From: Stentor roeselii
Lineage: Eukaryota > Ciliophora > Heterotrichea > Heterotrichida > Stentoridae
DNA: 64,000 nucleotides
Direction of reading: 5' to 3'
NCBI GenBank assembly: GCA_006503475.1
Contig: RSEH01000018.1
Coordinates: forward strand, 1-64,000
In this document: positions 34,121 to 44,038 of the stretch, piece by piece
How positions within the stretch are numbered: the stretch's first letter is position 1
Layout of the letters: each line of letters starts with the position of its first letter
The notes under the pieces: generated by a model
What the model saw: the letters and a program-made list of their open reading frames with translations, nothing else
The model's database searches: none
Told to the model about the DNA's origin: nothing
Program-made: the position numbers and the translations under genes

Positions 34121-35425
34121 TCAAACTCTAAGTCGACAAAACATTTCCTCCTCATCTCCAAAGACGACATTAAACAAATGAGGAACCATTTCCTTTACAA
34201 GTGTTTCAGTGACAGGCTACATAAGTAATACAGTGCTATAGTCCATAGCAGGACTTGAGTTAACTTCAATAAGCCAAGGGTTAAGGTCTTCATCAATCAT
34301 AAAATCATATCCAAGTAGTTCAAAGCAGTTCCTTCTTCTACAAATTTTATCTTTAACAACATTGACAGTCCTTTCCACGATTTCCTGAATTTTCAATTGA
34401 ATCTGAGGCCATTCATCTTTTCCGTAGTTTTCGAGTAGCCAAAGTTGGAACTGTTCTGAGTGCCACATGCTGTCTTCTTCTTTGAAGTTCTTGCTGTACT
34501 TTACCACGCTGTTGTTTGTTAAATGAACGAATAGGTTTTCTGTTGCTGATAAGTCGAATTCTTCGGTACTGAATCTGAGGTAACACCTTTTGTAGAAATA
34601 AGCTGATATCGATTGGGTTGAAGTAACTAACACCCATTGTCTTATGTCGAATTTACGTTTGTTTACTAGAAGAGGGTTTTCGATGTATTTTTGAATCACC
34701 CATGGACCTTCTTCCACATATGACGCTATTGAGGACAAGGATGTTAACACCTGGATCCCTCTGCCTCTTGACATCCACCCTGGCTTTACTATCCACAACC
34801 CGTTTGTTCCTCTTATATTGAACTGTGGGTCATTTCTTTCTATTTTCTCTAGAAACTCTTGAATTTCTTGTAAGTCTTTTAATTTTCCTTTCGAAGAATC
34901 ATAATTAGAACCTTTTAAGTAAAGTTGAAAATCATTTGAAGTTAAAGACCTTCTCATCAAAGACTCTTCTGAAAATTTTTGGAAAGTTTGGGAAAACTCT
35001 TCAATATTTCCATTCTCGATATGAAAGCAGAGTGGGAAGAAAGTATTTGAAATTTCTTTCAAATTATCAGAAAGTTTTATTTTTTGAGATAGTTCTTGAA
35101 TGTTTTGTAAGTGGTTCACGATTACTTCTGCCGGAAGGTTTTTGAAGACTTTTGAGGTTTTAGACCAGAGGAAGTAAAATCCTTTATCTGACTTTATTTC
35201 GCTATCACGCCAACCTCTTTGTTTCAGTTCTTTTATCACGTCAGGGTAGTCTGAGTCTGACTTGTATAAAAGTTTTGAATGTTCAAAGCGGATGTTGAAA
35301 GGAAATTTACTTGGTTTTGATGATGTTTTGACTTTTGATGGATGGGTCTTGATTTTGATGTGGGTTGAAGGCTTTCTTGCGGCTTCTGGGATTTGAATAG
35401 GTTTTGAAATCACTGAAGATTCCAT
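34121..35425 (-). CDS. TTLL: Tubulin-tyrosine-ligase-like enzyme, glycylase type
   Basis: 429 aa once a 15-nt intron (34217-34231) is removed. The ATP-grasp core shows LWIVKPGWMSRGRGIQV, WVIQKYIENPLL, KFDIRQWVLV, CYLRFSTEEF, HLTNNSV, ELLGYDFMIDE and WLIEVNSSPAM. The IRQW/YLRFS/HLTNN set and the STPVTETLV tail resemble TTLL3/8 and TTLL10, which add glycine to tubulin tails in cilia. The specific glycylase call is by resemblance; a glutamylase is less likely. The intron restores the family-typical SSP.MDYSTPVT sequence. The final TGA is 2 bp from the convergent gene's stop. Confidence 0.88.
34217..34231 (-). other. 15-nt intron
   Basis: GTATTACTTATGTAG, with A at position 10. Its TAG would end the TTLL frame early; removal gives STPVTET and about 30 more residues. 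Confidence 0.9.
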
Positions 35426-35608
35426 ATATTAATTGGGATTTTTAGTAATATTAATAATTATGGCTTTTTAAGTGAAGAAAGGTAGATTTGAGGTTGATGT
35501 TTGTTGAGAATTAGAGGTTTTTGAGGGTTTAAGGAAAGATTTGTGATGAAAGGTTGGAAGGTTTTAGAGGTTTTTTTAAGGAGGATTGTTTCTAATATGA
35601 GGATTTAT

Positions 35609-36274
35609 CTAACAGTTTTGCTTTCCTTTCAAATCTTTAATTTTTTTTGCAAGTTTTGGTAAGATCTTCACTTTTTCAATTATTGGTAATTCTCTAGTAC
35701 TGCTACTGATGCTTTTCCGATTCACTCCTTTACTCAAAAATTTCTTACCCTTTAAATGTGCCTCAGCACGTACCTGTCCAAAGTTCCTTTTATTTTTCAT
35801 AAGCGCATATTTTCCAACATTAGAATAAATTTCCGAGACACTAACCCTAGGCCTATCAGGTACTTCAAGTTCATTTTTCGCTTTCATCCTCTTAATAGGT
35901 TCCTTATCCTTCACCACTTCAGGGAAATTTAAAGCTTTAAGTTTGTGGACAACAGTCATTTTCTTATCCTTCTGTTCCTTAAACATCTGTAGCTGTTCTT
36001 TCCACCGACCATCATCTTCTTCAACAGAATATTCAATATCCTCCAAAGTTTTAAGGTTTTTCTTCATATTTTCAGTGACTTTCTTATGAGTTCTCCTCGC
36101 TTCTCTTTGAACTCTTTCGAATTTTTTAGTCATCACTGACAACCTTTCAAAGTAACTTGAATACCTCGGCTTTGCTTTCTGTTCATCTGGAGAATTGAGT
36201 GACTTTGCAGAAATTCCTGACTTTAAATTCGTGTTTAATGGTCGAAATGCTGAATGACTTACACTTGAAAACAT
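35609..36274 (-). CDS. Hypothetical basic protein
   Basis: 221 aa, very rich in K, R and E, with helix-forming stretches (RVQREARRTHKKVTENMKK, WKEQLQMFKEQKDKK). There is no membrane segment or recognised motif. The start ATG at 36274 lies only 14 bp from the divergent start at 36289. It could be a microtubule- or basal-body-associated protein, judging only from composition. Confidence 0.6.
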   Translation of the reverse strand: MFSSVSHSAFRPLNTNLKSGISAKSLNSPDEQKAKPRYSSYFERLSVMTKKFERVQREARRTHKKVTENMKKNLKTLEDIEYSVEEDDGRWKEQLQMFKEQKDKKMTVVHKLKALNFPEVVKDKEPIKRMKAKNELEVPDRPRVSVSEIYSNVGKYALMKNKRNFGQVRAEAHLKGKKFLSKGVNRKSISSSTRELPIIEKVKILPKLAKKIKDLKGKQNC

Positions 36275-36288
36275 TTGTTAATAAAATC
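36275..36288. promoter_or_regulatory. 14-bp divergent spacer
   Basis: Sequence TTGTTAATAAAATC separates two divergent start codons. It is too short to hold two separate conventional promoters. Confidence 0.5.
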
Positions 36289-38307
36289 ATGGAAATTGGA
36301 AAATTTTCTATGTTGATGAATGACTTGCAAAGTGGACTTTTGAAAGGATTTGATGAAAAATTTGAGGAAATTTTAAAAAGAAAGGGAAAAGTTGTTGGAA
36401 ATGATGCAGGAGAACTTTTCGATTCGCTGAAGGAATATGAGGTTGATTTGGAACCTCTTGTGAAGGTTGTTATGGGCAAGTTTAATGAAAAGTAAAGGGT
36501 ATGCAGAGAAATCACCCTATTAGGTATTAGGAAAAGACTTGGAAAGTATGTGAAAAGTCGAATTGAGAAAGATTCTGAAGAAGTTAAGGGTGATCACTTC
36601 AAGAGTCTGGAAAATGATGAAAAAGTTGGGAAAGATGAAAAAGATGAAATCGCACTTCCTAGACCTGACAGTCATCAAGACACTCATGAAAACAAAAAGA
36701 TTGAAAACAATGAAAAGATTGAAAATAATGAAAATATCGAAAACCAGCTGAAAGAAAGAAAAAAAAGCCAAGAGTCCTCAAAAAGCCTTCCAAAAACTCC
36801 TGAAAGCAGAAAAAGTCAAGAAAACCAACTCAAAGACTTCCAAATGATTACCGAAGTAAACCCTTCCCCAAAAAAATCAGAAAAATCCATTTCTTCCCAC
36901 AGCTCAAGCCGAAAAAAGCCATCTTCAAAAGCTTCATCATCTTCCAAAAACCCTTCAAGTCCATCTAAACCATTAAAAAATCGAAATTCGAGCATAAGCA
37001 TTTTTTCCGATTCATCCAAAAGTCTCTCATCTTTAGTCCAGTCCAAAGTGATCCGTTACAAATTTGAGGACCTGTCACTTTCAGAGTTCCAAAAGAGACT
37101 CACGATGCAAACCTCTCTAATTCAAGAGAAACTGATCGAAAACTATTCATTAAAGCAACTACTCATCGACCTAATGAGTCTCTGCCGAATAGTTCCAAGT
37201 CCTTCCGAAATCCAAATTTTTTACAAAGAACTCAAAAATTTTCAAGGTAAAAAAATCGATTTTTCTATTTTTCAATCACTTTGTGAGAAATGGTTCGCCG
37301 AAGTTCACTTCCCGAAAGATCTTAAGTCAAAACTAGCTTTAAGTATCAAGGAATATGAAATAATGAAGTCAATGATGATGCCAAGTGACGACCCTACTTT
37401 TATCGACTCGCTGATAACTATGATGAAGACTCAACTTAGAAAGGTTTCTGAGTTTTCTCGAAAGGAAAGCATCTCCGCAGGACTTGAAAGCCGTGCACGT
37501 GAAGGTTGTCATGAAGTTTTTTTATTTTACAGTAAAAACCCTTCAAACCCTGGACTTTCTTTAGAGCCAAGAAAGAAATTCGAGGTTTTAACCCTTTCAA
37601 AATACTTCAAATTCTGTGAAGACTTCTCAATTTTAGAGTCACATAAAAACCCATCAAAAAACCGTATAAAAAAATCATCATTAGAATCACTTTTCACTGA
37701 AAACTCGAACCCAAAGAAAGAAATGTTTGAATTTCAATTTTTCAGATCACTTGAAAGTCTTTCCCTGTTTTTTTTCGATGAAGAATACGACTCGAAACAC
37801 CAAACACAATGGAAGGACCTTCCAGAAGACATCAAATCATCAAAATTTTTAGAAATTTTAGGTTTTCACGAGCCTTCAATCTACGCACGAAAGATGAGAG
37901 GAAGTAAATACGCAGATTTAAACTCTTTAATGAAATTCAGCTTTGACGTATCAAAAAGCTCCAACTTTTCTCCAAAGGTCTTCAGCAAAGGAAGACCTGG
38001 TGATCGTCATTTGAACCCAGTTGAAAAGACTCACAATAAAAGTAAATCAGAAAAAAATCCCATCACTTGGGACCAACTCGCAAAGGCTGGAGGTGAAGAC
38101 TTCGAACTTTTAGACCTAATCAGCGAAAACAGCAGTGATGACGAGCCTCGAGTCATAAAAAAACAACCAGGGTCCATTTCTCAAAAAGCCTTAAAAAGGG
38201 CTGACGAGTTGAATAAACTTGAAAATCAAAAACTTGCAAATTTGTTAAAACTTTCTGATATTCGAAATGAAAAACAGATTAATTTAACCAGGAAGTTCAG
38301 AAAGTAA
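36289..38307 (+). CDS. Hypothetical Ser/Lys-rich protein
   Basis: 667 aa after joining two frames over a 15-nt intron (36492-36506). The first 90 residues are helical (DLQSGLLKGFDEKF). A low-complexity linker at about 100-260 is rich in K, S, N and E. The second half is more globular, with a helical block (IQEKLIENYSLKQLLIDLM) and FSIFQSLCEKWF. ATG 36289 is chosen because upstream in-frame Met codons lie inside the divergent gene. No known family is recognised. Confidence 0.6.
36492..36506 (+). other. 15-nt intron
   Basis: GTAAAGGGTATGCAG, with A at position 10. Removal joins NEK to EITLLGIRKRL and links an N-terminal exon to the long second frame. Confidence 0.88.
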
Positions 38308-38311
38308 TAAG

Positions 38312-38728
38312 TTATTTCTTTATAAATATACTTTTTATGCATTCTTGCCCGGATTGGTAACGAGGGGAAATGCTGAGAATGTCGTCGTGGATGAAGGGAG
38401 AAAGACTCACGTAGTTTAGGTAGGTTTGTCTTTTAGGAACTGGGGATTTTATTGGGTATATGTACCTCATTGCCTTGGAAACTTGGGGGTTTAAAGGGTC
38501 TCGACTTGTGAGCATTCGAAGAGTTTTAAGAGTTTTAGGCTCGGATACAGATTTTGCTATTATCAGCTTGTTTCTGATACTTGGAAGAACTACCCTTTTT
38601 GTTGAACGGTCTTCTAATGGACTTGATGGAAAATGGTTGTCGTCTTGTTTCAAGTCTTTAGTGTCGATTGATGGAGTCCAACGATCTATTGAGTTCTTTC
38701 GTATTTGGATCTTTGGTTTTATGTTCAT
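38312..38728 (-). CDS. Hypothetical basic small protein
   Basis: 138 aa, K/R/S/P-rich and probably disordered, with possible phosphorylation sites (TPSID, LTSRDP, ISPRYQ). ATG 38728 follows TACTAAT. It ends 4 bp from the stop of the convergent gene at 38307. No family is recognised. Confidence 0.5.
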   Translation of the reverse strand: MNIKPKIQIRKNSIDRWTPSIDTKDLKQDDNHFPSSPLEDRSTKRVVLPSIRNKLIIAKSVSEPKTLKTLRMLTSRDPLNPQVSKAMRYIYPIKSPVPKRQTYLNYVSLSPFIHDDILSISPRYQSGQECIKSIFIKK

Positions 38729-39139
38729 ATTAGTATGGAGAGTGAAGAGGGTTTATTGAGATTTTGTAAGAGTTTTCATTAGTTTTATGGAAAGTTTTTT
38801 GTGGATTGAGTTTTTTGGAATGTTTGGGTTGGTTTTAGTTTAGAGGAGAGATTAAGGTTTAATTTCAGAGAATTTTTGATTAATGGTTTAGTTACTGAAT
38901 ATATCTGATTATTTCAAATGAAAACTATGTAGAAATTTTAATGTTTTGATAATTTTGTATTTTTTTTCAATTTGGGTTTTACTGAAGAGGATTAAATAAT
39001 TTTATGAAGCGAAGGTTAAGTTTCGATAATTTAATTAAGTTCATTTAATGAACTCTAATATTTATCATCTAGCAGAAAATATTCAAATTTAGATTTATCG
39101 TGAAAGCTTAAATAAATTTTCCTTTATTATTCTAAGATC
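38729..39139. other. AT-rich spacer
   Basis: About 410 bp, G/T-rich on the plus strand in its first half, with no gene seen. It is the largest gap inside the compact core. Confidence 0.5.
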
Positions 39140-40804
39140 TTAAATTTCCTTAGGATTTGAATATTCTGCTCTCATTTTATATTTCTGTATCTTTCCCGTC
39201 ACAGTTATGGGAAAATTCTCGACTATTTTAACAATTTTCGGTATTTTGAAATGAGCGATATTTCCTTTACAATAGTTTTCGATATCATTTTGGTTTAAGG
39301 GATTTATTCCACTTTTAAGCTTGATCCAGGCAGCTACCTGTTCCCCGAAATACTCATCTGGAATGCCAAAGACATGAATTTCTTCGATAGAAGGATGAGT
39401 AGAGAGAAAGGCTTCAATTTCGCTGGGATAAATGTTTTCACCACCTCTGATAATCATGTCTTTGGATCTACCGACAATCCTTAGAAAACCTTTCTCATCC
39501 ATGACTCCTTGATCTCCAGTCAGCATCCATCCATCTTTTGTAATTGATTTTTCTGTAGCCTTTTCGTCTCCCCAATACCCCTTCATAACCAAATACCCCC
39601 TAGTACAAATCTCTCCAATTTCCCCTCTTTCCACAACACCTCCAAGATCATCAACAATTTTCGCTTCAGCATGAGGATGAATTTCGCCAACAGTACAAAT
39701 CCTTTTTTCAAAGTCAGCATCAGTTTTCAATTGAAAAGAAACAGGAGAAGTTTCAGTCATTCCATAAGCATTAGTCATTTGATGTATTCCCAAAACATCA
39801 ACAATTTGTTTCATGAGTTCAGGAACACAAATAGCTCCAGCAACAATTCCAGTTCTTAAACTTTTCAAATTTTTCTTAAGTTTGAGTTGTTCCCTGACAT
39901 AAGCTACAAACATAGTCGGGACTCCGTATAAAGAAGTCGCTTTTTCAACTTCGATTACTTCAATTGTAGCGATTGGGTTGAATCCGAAGTCAGGGTAGAT
40001 CATTGTTGACCCGTGAGAGATACATGCGAGGTTTCCAAGGACCATTCCGAAACAATGGTAAAGAGGGACTGGAATGGCTACACGGTCATGATGAGTGTAT
40101 TTTAAAGTCTCACCGATGTAGTAACCGTTGTTTACTATGTTAAAATGAGATAAAGTAGCTGCTTTAGGAGCTCCAGTCGTACCTGAGGTAAACTGAATGT
40201 TAGTTGCTTCTTCAAATTTGACTTTTTTGGTCCTTTCTTCATAGTCAGAGCTGCTTCGATGATAAAGATCATCGAAGTTCATCATATTTTTTTCCTTGTG
40301 TTCTCCTATCAAAATCACATGTTTCAAAGAAGGAAGTTTAGTTAAGTTCAAATGGCTTGAAGTTTGAGTTTTCAGTTCAGGGTCGATTTTTGAAAGTAAT
40401 TCAATGTAGTTCGATTGTTTAAATCCTGGAGTCATTACAAGAGCAGAGACTTCGACTTTATTTAAGGCATGTTCTAACTCGACTACTTGATATGCTGGAT
40501 TTATGTTGACTAAAATAAGGTCTGCAAGAGAAGCTGCCATTTGGGTTAAAAGCCACTCTTTACAGTTAGCGGAGTAGATACCGACTCGAGCATGTTTGGG
40601 GAGACCTAGTGATAGAAGCCCTTGAGCTATTGCTTCGGATCTTTGAAGTAATTCTAAGTAACTCCATTTAACATTTTCATGATAACTTATCATTGCCTGG
40701 TTTTTTGGCCATTTATGGGCTGCTGTTCTTAGAAGGTCACCAATCGTGTGGCTTAGTAACCCTGAACCTCCTCCTGATGCGTAACTTAGGTGCTTGATCC
40801 TCAT
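39140..40804 (-). CDS. ACSF2: ACSF2-like acyl-CoA synthetase, copy A
   Basis: 554 aa, full length for the family. It contains the AMP-binding motif TSGTTGAPKAA at about 206-216, VPLYHCFGM, NAYGMTETSP, the adenylate motif GWMLTGDQG, GRSKDMIIRGGENIYP at about 445, and C-terminal Lys in TGKIQKYKMR. It activates a medium-chain fatty acid with ATP and CoA; human ACSF2 is mitochondrial, but no clear transit peptide is seen here. A paralogue lies at 42359-44011 with a tetraspanin gene between. A central segment is nearly identical at DNA level between the two, as if by gene conversion. Confidence 0.92.
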   Translation of the reverse strand: MRIKHLSYASGGGSGLLSHTIGDLLRTAAHKWPKNQAMISYHENVKWSYLELLQRSEAIAQGLLSLGLPKHARVGIYSANCKEWLLTQMAASLADLILVNINPAYQVVELEHALNKVEVSALVMTPGFKQSNYIELLSKIDPELKTQTSSHLNLTKLPSLKHVILIGEHKEKNMMNFDDLYHRSSSDYEERTKKVKFEEATNIQFTSGTTGAPKAATLSHFNIVNNGYYIGETLKYTHHDRVAIPVPLYHCFGMVLGNLACISHGSTMIYPDFGFNPIATIEVIEVEKATSLYGVPTMFVAYVREQLKLKKNLKSLRTGIVAGAICVPELMKQIVDVLGIHQMTNAYGMTETSPVSFQLKTDADFEKRICTVGEIHPHAEAKIVDDLGGVVERGEIGEICTRGYLVMKGYWGDEKATEKSITKDGWMLTGDQGVMDEKGFLRIVGRSKDMIIRGGENIYPSEIEAFLSTHPSIEEIHVFGIPDEYFGEQVAAWIKLKSGINPLNQNDIENYCKGNIAHFKIPKIVKIVENFPITVTGKIQKYKMRAEYSNPKEI

Positions 40805-41012
40805 ATTTATTGATTTTATTATTGATTTTGATTAATCTTGGAAATTTTTAAGAAAATGAGATTTTCGGATAATTATGTATGATATGGATAAGTTTTTAAT
40901 ATTAATAAAGAGAAGTTTCAATGAAATATTGTGAAAATAGCTGATAATCTAGAAGTAATTTATTAGGTTGTTTGTATTAAATCTTCATTTAATTTTAAAA
41001 TCATTAACTACC

Positions 41013-42100
41013 TTAATCCTTATCAGTTTTAGGGATTATCTCATATTCATCATGACTGTTATTGTCTTTAACTTTCTTTTTATTATCATCATTTTCTTCA
41101 TTAATACTATCTTTTTCTTTGACATTTGAATCTCCCTTACAATTCTTACAACAACAACAAATACAGCATGCAAACATCACAACTGCAAGCAGATAAATTC
41201 CAAATATTATCGATATTATCCCAAATTGCAAAAATTTTTCTTGAATCCAGTCATTTAGTTCTTCACGACAGCTTCCACTAGGCTCTCCATTGTCAGCATC
41301 ACTGAACAAGTATACTTCTTGAGGTGTACATAATCCTGAGCAATCAAAAGTATTTTCAACCCATTTCAGCATCGGGAAGTATTTTCTAACTGAACTATCA
41401 AAATATTTATCTTTATACTCTTCAGCAGTAACAGAGCAATCAGAACTAATATCAACTCCAATATTATTATCAACCCAATCAACCAAATCTTGATACTGAT
41501 CATAATCAATAGCATCACTATAATTTTGTGTATACCTATCAGCTTCGATGCAAGGGTCACATTCTTTAATATTCTCAGCACCGATATCTTTATAAGCATA
41601 AATTTGATTCTCAACAGAATCATTAAGATACTTTATTCTCAACTCATCAATGTATTTATTGTCTGCCTTACAAGGACAGTAAAGATGACACATGGCAATT
41701 CCAGCTAAATCACATCCTTCATCAGCATCTTCAAAGTGATCCAAGCATTTTTTTCAGTTCCCAGGTAATCTTCTGAAAAAGTCCTTGCATATATGAGAGC
41801 AGCTCCAAATGCGATAAGAATAAGACTGATGATGAATCCGAAGACTATAAAAATCCCTAAAAGTAATGATTTATCTTTCCATGCCCCGAAGAAACCAAGA
41901 ATACTAATTGCAATTGATAAACAACCACAAACGATGATGATGATCCATGTTGTTTGGATATAGTCAATATCGAGGGAATCTAGGAAAGTTAACTTGCTTA
42001 TGTAGTACCCAGCCCAAATCAGAACTGCTCCAACACCTAGAAGAACAATGCAACCTAGGAAGATTAAGAGCTTTAGGCATTTTGAAGTACAATTGCACAT
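41013..42100 (-). CDS. Tetraspanin-like protein, split between two frames
   Basis: Two overlapping frames together give the tetraspanin plan. The first (42100 to about 41750) holds three membrane helices (LLIFLGCIVLLGVGAVLIWAG, TTWIIIIVCGCLSIAISILG, LLLGIFIVFGFIISLILIAFG). The second holds a Cys-rich large extracellular loop (CHLYCPC, CDPC, FDCSGLC, SGSC), a fourth helix and a CCICCCCKNC juxtamembrane cluster likely to be palmitoylated. The frame changes at an A7 run near 41753, where one base fewer than expected is present, and no GT-AG intron fits. This may be a sequence error, a frameshifting gene or a recent break. The classical CCG motif is not seen. Confidence 0.7.
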
Positions 42101-42358
42101 AATTTATATTATTTAACAAGGATTTTCAATGGTTGAGTGAGTTATTAGAGAGGGTGTTTAATTTTAAATTATTTAAGGGTTTGAAGGTTGTAAACTGAAG
42201 GTTTTGGAATTTAAATGAGGATTTTAAAGATTTTTCAATATGATGGATTGTGAATTAAAACATTGAAAAACAAAAAATGCTTTAAATTTTCTAAAATTTA
42301 AAATTTTCTAAATTTCCAAAACAGACTGTTACTCAATACTAAGAACTCAAATTACCTA

Positions 42359-44011
42359 CTATCTAACATACTCTGCCCTCATTTTATATTTTTGAATTTT
42401 CCCAGTCACAGTGGTAGGGAAGCTTTGAACGATTTTGATAACTTTCGGTACCTTAAAATGTGCAATATTCCCCTTACAAAAGTTTTCAACATCCTTCTGT
42501 TCCAAATTCCCAGCGTTACTTTTCATTTTAATCCAAGCAGCTACCTGTTCCCCGTAGTATTCATCAGGAATTCCAAAAACATGAATTTCTTCAATATCAG
42601 GATGAGTAGCAAGAAAAGCTTCAATTTCACTCGGATAGATATTTTCACCTCCCCTAATAATCATATCTTTAGACCTTCCAACAATCCTCAAAAATCCAGC
42701 TTCATCCATGATTCCCTGATCGCCAGTGATCATCCACCCATCAGCAGTAATCGATTTCTTTGTAGCCTTTTCATCTGCCCAGTATCCTTTCATAACAACA
42801 TATCCTTTCGTGCAAATTTCTCCAATTTCCCCTCTTTCAACGATATTTCCATGTTCATCAATTAACTTTGCCTCGACATGAGGATGAACTTCTCCAACAG
42901 TTGAAATTCTTTTCTCGAAGTCAGCATTTAACTTCAATTGAAAAGTAATAGGAGCCGTTTCAGTCATTCCATAAGCGTTGGTCATTTGATGAATGCCGAG
43001 AATATCAACGATTTGTTTCATTAGTTCTGGAACACAGATGGCTCCTGCGACGACTCCTGTTCTTAATGATTTTAAATTTCGTTTGTGCTTTAGTTGTTCT
43101 CGCACGTATGCTACGAACATTGTTGGGACTCCGTATAATGAGGTTGCTTTTTCTGATTCTATTGCCTCGATTGTGGCTAATGGGTTGAAACCGAGATCGG
43201 GATAGATCATCGCGGAACCGTGGGCAATGCAGGCTAGGTTTCCGATCACCATTCCGAAACAGTGGTAAAGGGGGACTGGTATCGCTACTCGGTCGTGGTG
43301 AGTGTATTTTAAGGTCTCACCGATGTAGTAACCGTTATTTACTATGTTAAAGTGGGTCAGAGTTGCAGCTTTTGGTGCTCCAGTAGTTCCTGAAGTAAAC
43401 TGAATATTCGTCTCTTCTTCAAACTTTACATTTCTAGTCCTTTCTTCATAGTCAGAACAGCTTCGATGATAAAGATCATCAAAGTTTATCATATTTTTTT
43501 CTTTCTGCTCTCCAATCAAAACCACATGTTTCAAAGAAGGAAGTTTAGTTAAGTTCAAATGACTTGAAGTTTGAGTTTTCAGTTCAGGGTCAATTTTTGA
43601 AAGTAATTCAATGTAGTTCGATTGTTTAAATCCTGGAGTCATGACAAGAGCTGAGACTCCGACTTTATTTAAGGCATGTTCTAACTCGACTACTTGGTAT
43701 GCTGGATTTATGTTGACTAAAATAAGGTCTGCGAGAGAAGCTGCCATCTGAGTCAAAAGCCACTCTTTACAGTTCGGAGCATAAATCCCAACTCGAGCAT
43801 GCTTAGGAAGTCCCAATGAAAGTAGCCCTTGAGCAATATTTTCAGATCTTTGAAGCAATTCCAAGTAACTCCATTTAACTTTTTCATGATAACTGACACA
43901 AGCATCATGTTTCGGCCACCTATGCGCAGCATTTCTAAGTAAATCACCAACAGTATGGCTTAAAAGTCCTTTCCCTCCTCCAGAAGCGTAACTAAGATGC
44001 TTAATTCTCAT
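42359..44011 (-). CDS. ACSF2: ACSF2-like acyl-CoA synthetase, copy B
   Basis: 550 aa, colinear with copy A from the MRIKHLSYASGGG start. It keeps TSGTTGAPKAA, NAYGMTETAP, GWMITGDQG, GRSKDMIIRGGENIYP and TGKIQKYKMR, so it should be active. Differences from copy A are mostly conservative, and silent differences are many outside a nearly identical central patch. It lies 27 bp downstream of the stop-to-start spacer from the eIF4B-like gene. Both copies probably perform the same fatty-acid activation with differing expression or substrate range. Confidence 0.92.
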   Translation of the reverse strand: MRIKHLSYASGGGKGLLSHTVGDLLRNAAHRWPKHDACVSYHEKVKWSYLELLQRSENIAQGLLSLGLPKHARVGIYAPNCKEWLLTQMAASLADLILVNINPAYQVVELEHALNKVGVSALVMTPGFKQSNYIELLSKIDPELKTQTSSHLNLTKLPSLKHVVLIGEQKEKNMINFDDLYHRSCSDYEERTRNVKFEEETNIQFTSGTTGAPKAATLTHFNIVNNGYYIGETLKYTHHDRVAIPVPLYHCFGMVIGNLACIAHGSAMIYPDLGFNPLATIEAIESEKATSLYGVPTMFVAYVREQLKHKRNLKSLRTGVVAGAICVPELMKQIVDILGIHQMTNAYGMTETAPITFQLKLNADFEKRISTVGEVHPHVEAKLIDEHGNIVERGEIGEICTKGYVVMKGYWADEKATKKSITADGWMITGDQGIMDEAGFLRIVGRSKDMIIRGGENIYPSEIEAFLATHPDIEEIHVFGIPDEYYGEQVAAWIKMKSNAGNLEQKDVENFCKGNIAHFKVPKVIKIVQSFPTTVTGKIQKYKMRAEYVR

Positions 44012-44038
44012 ATTTTCAATAATCCAAACTATTACTAA

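Noticed and set aside
36199-36288. An earlier start for the gene at 36289
   Set aside because: In-frame upstream Met codons lie inside the divergent gene's coding sequence; ATG 36289 is the first free one.
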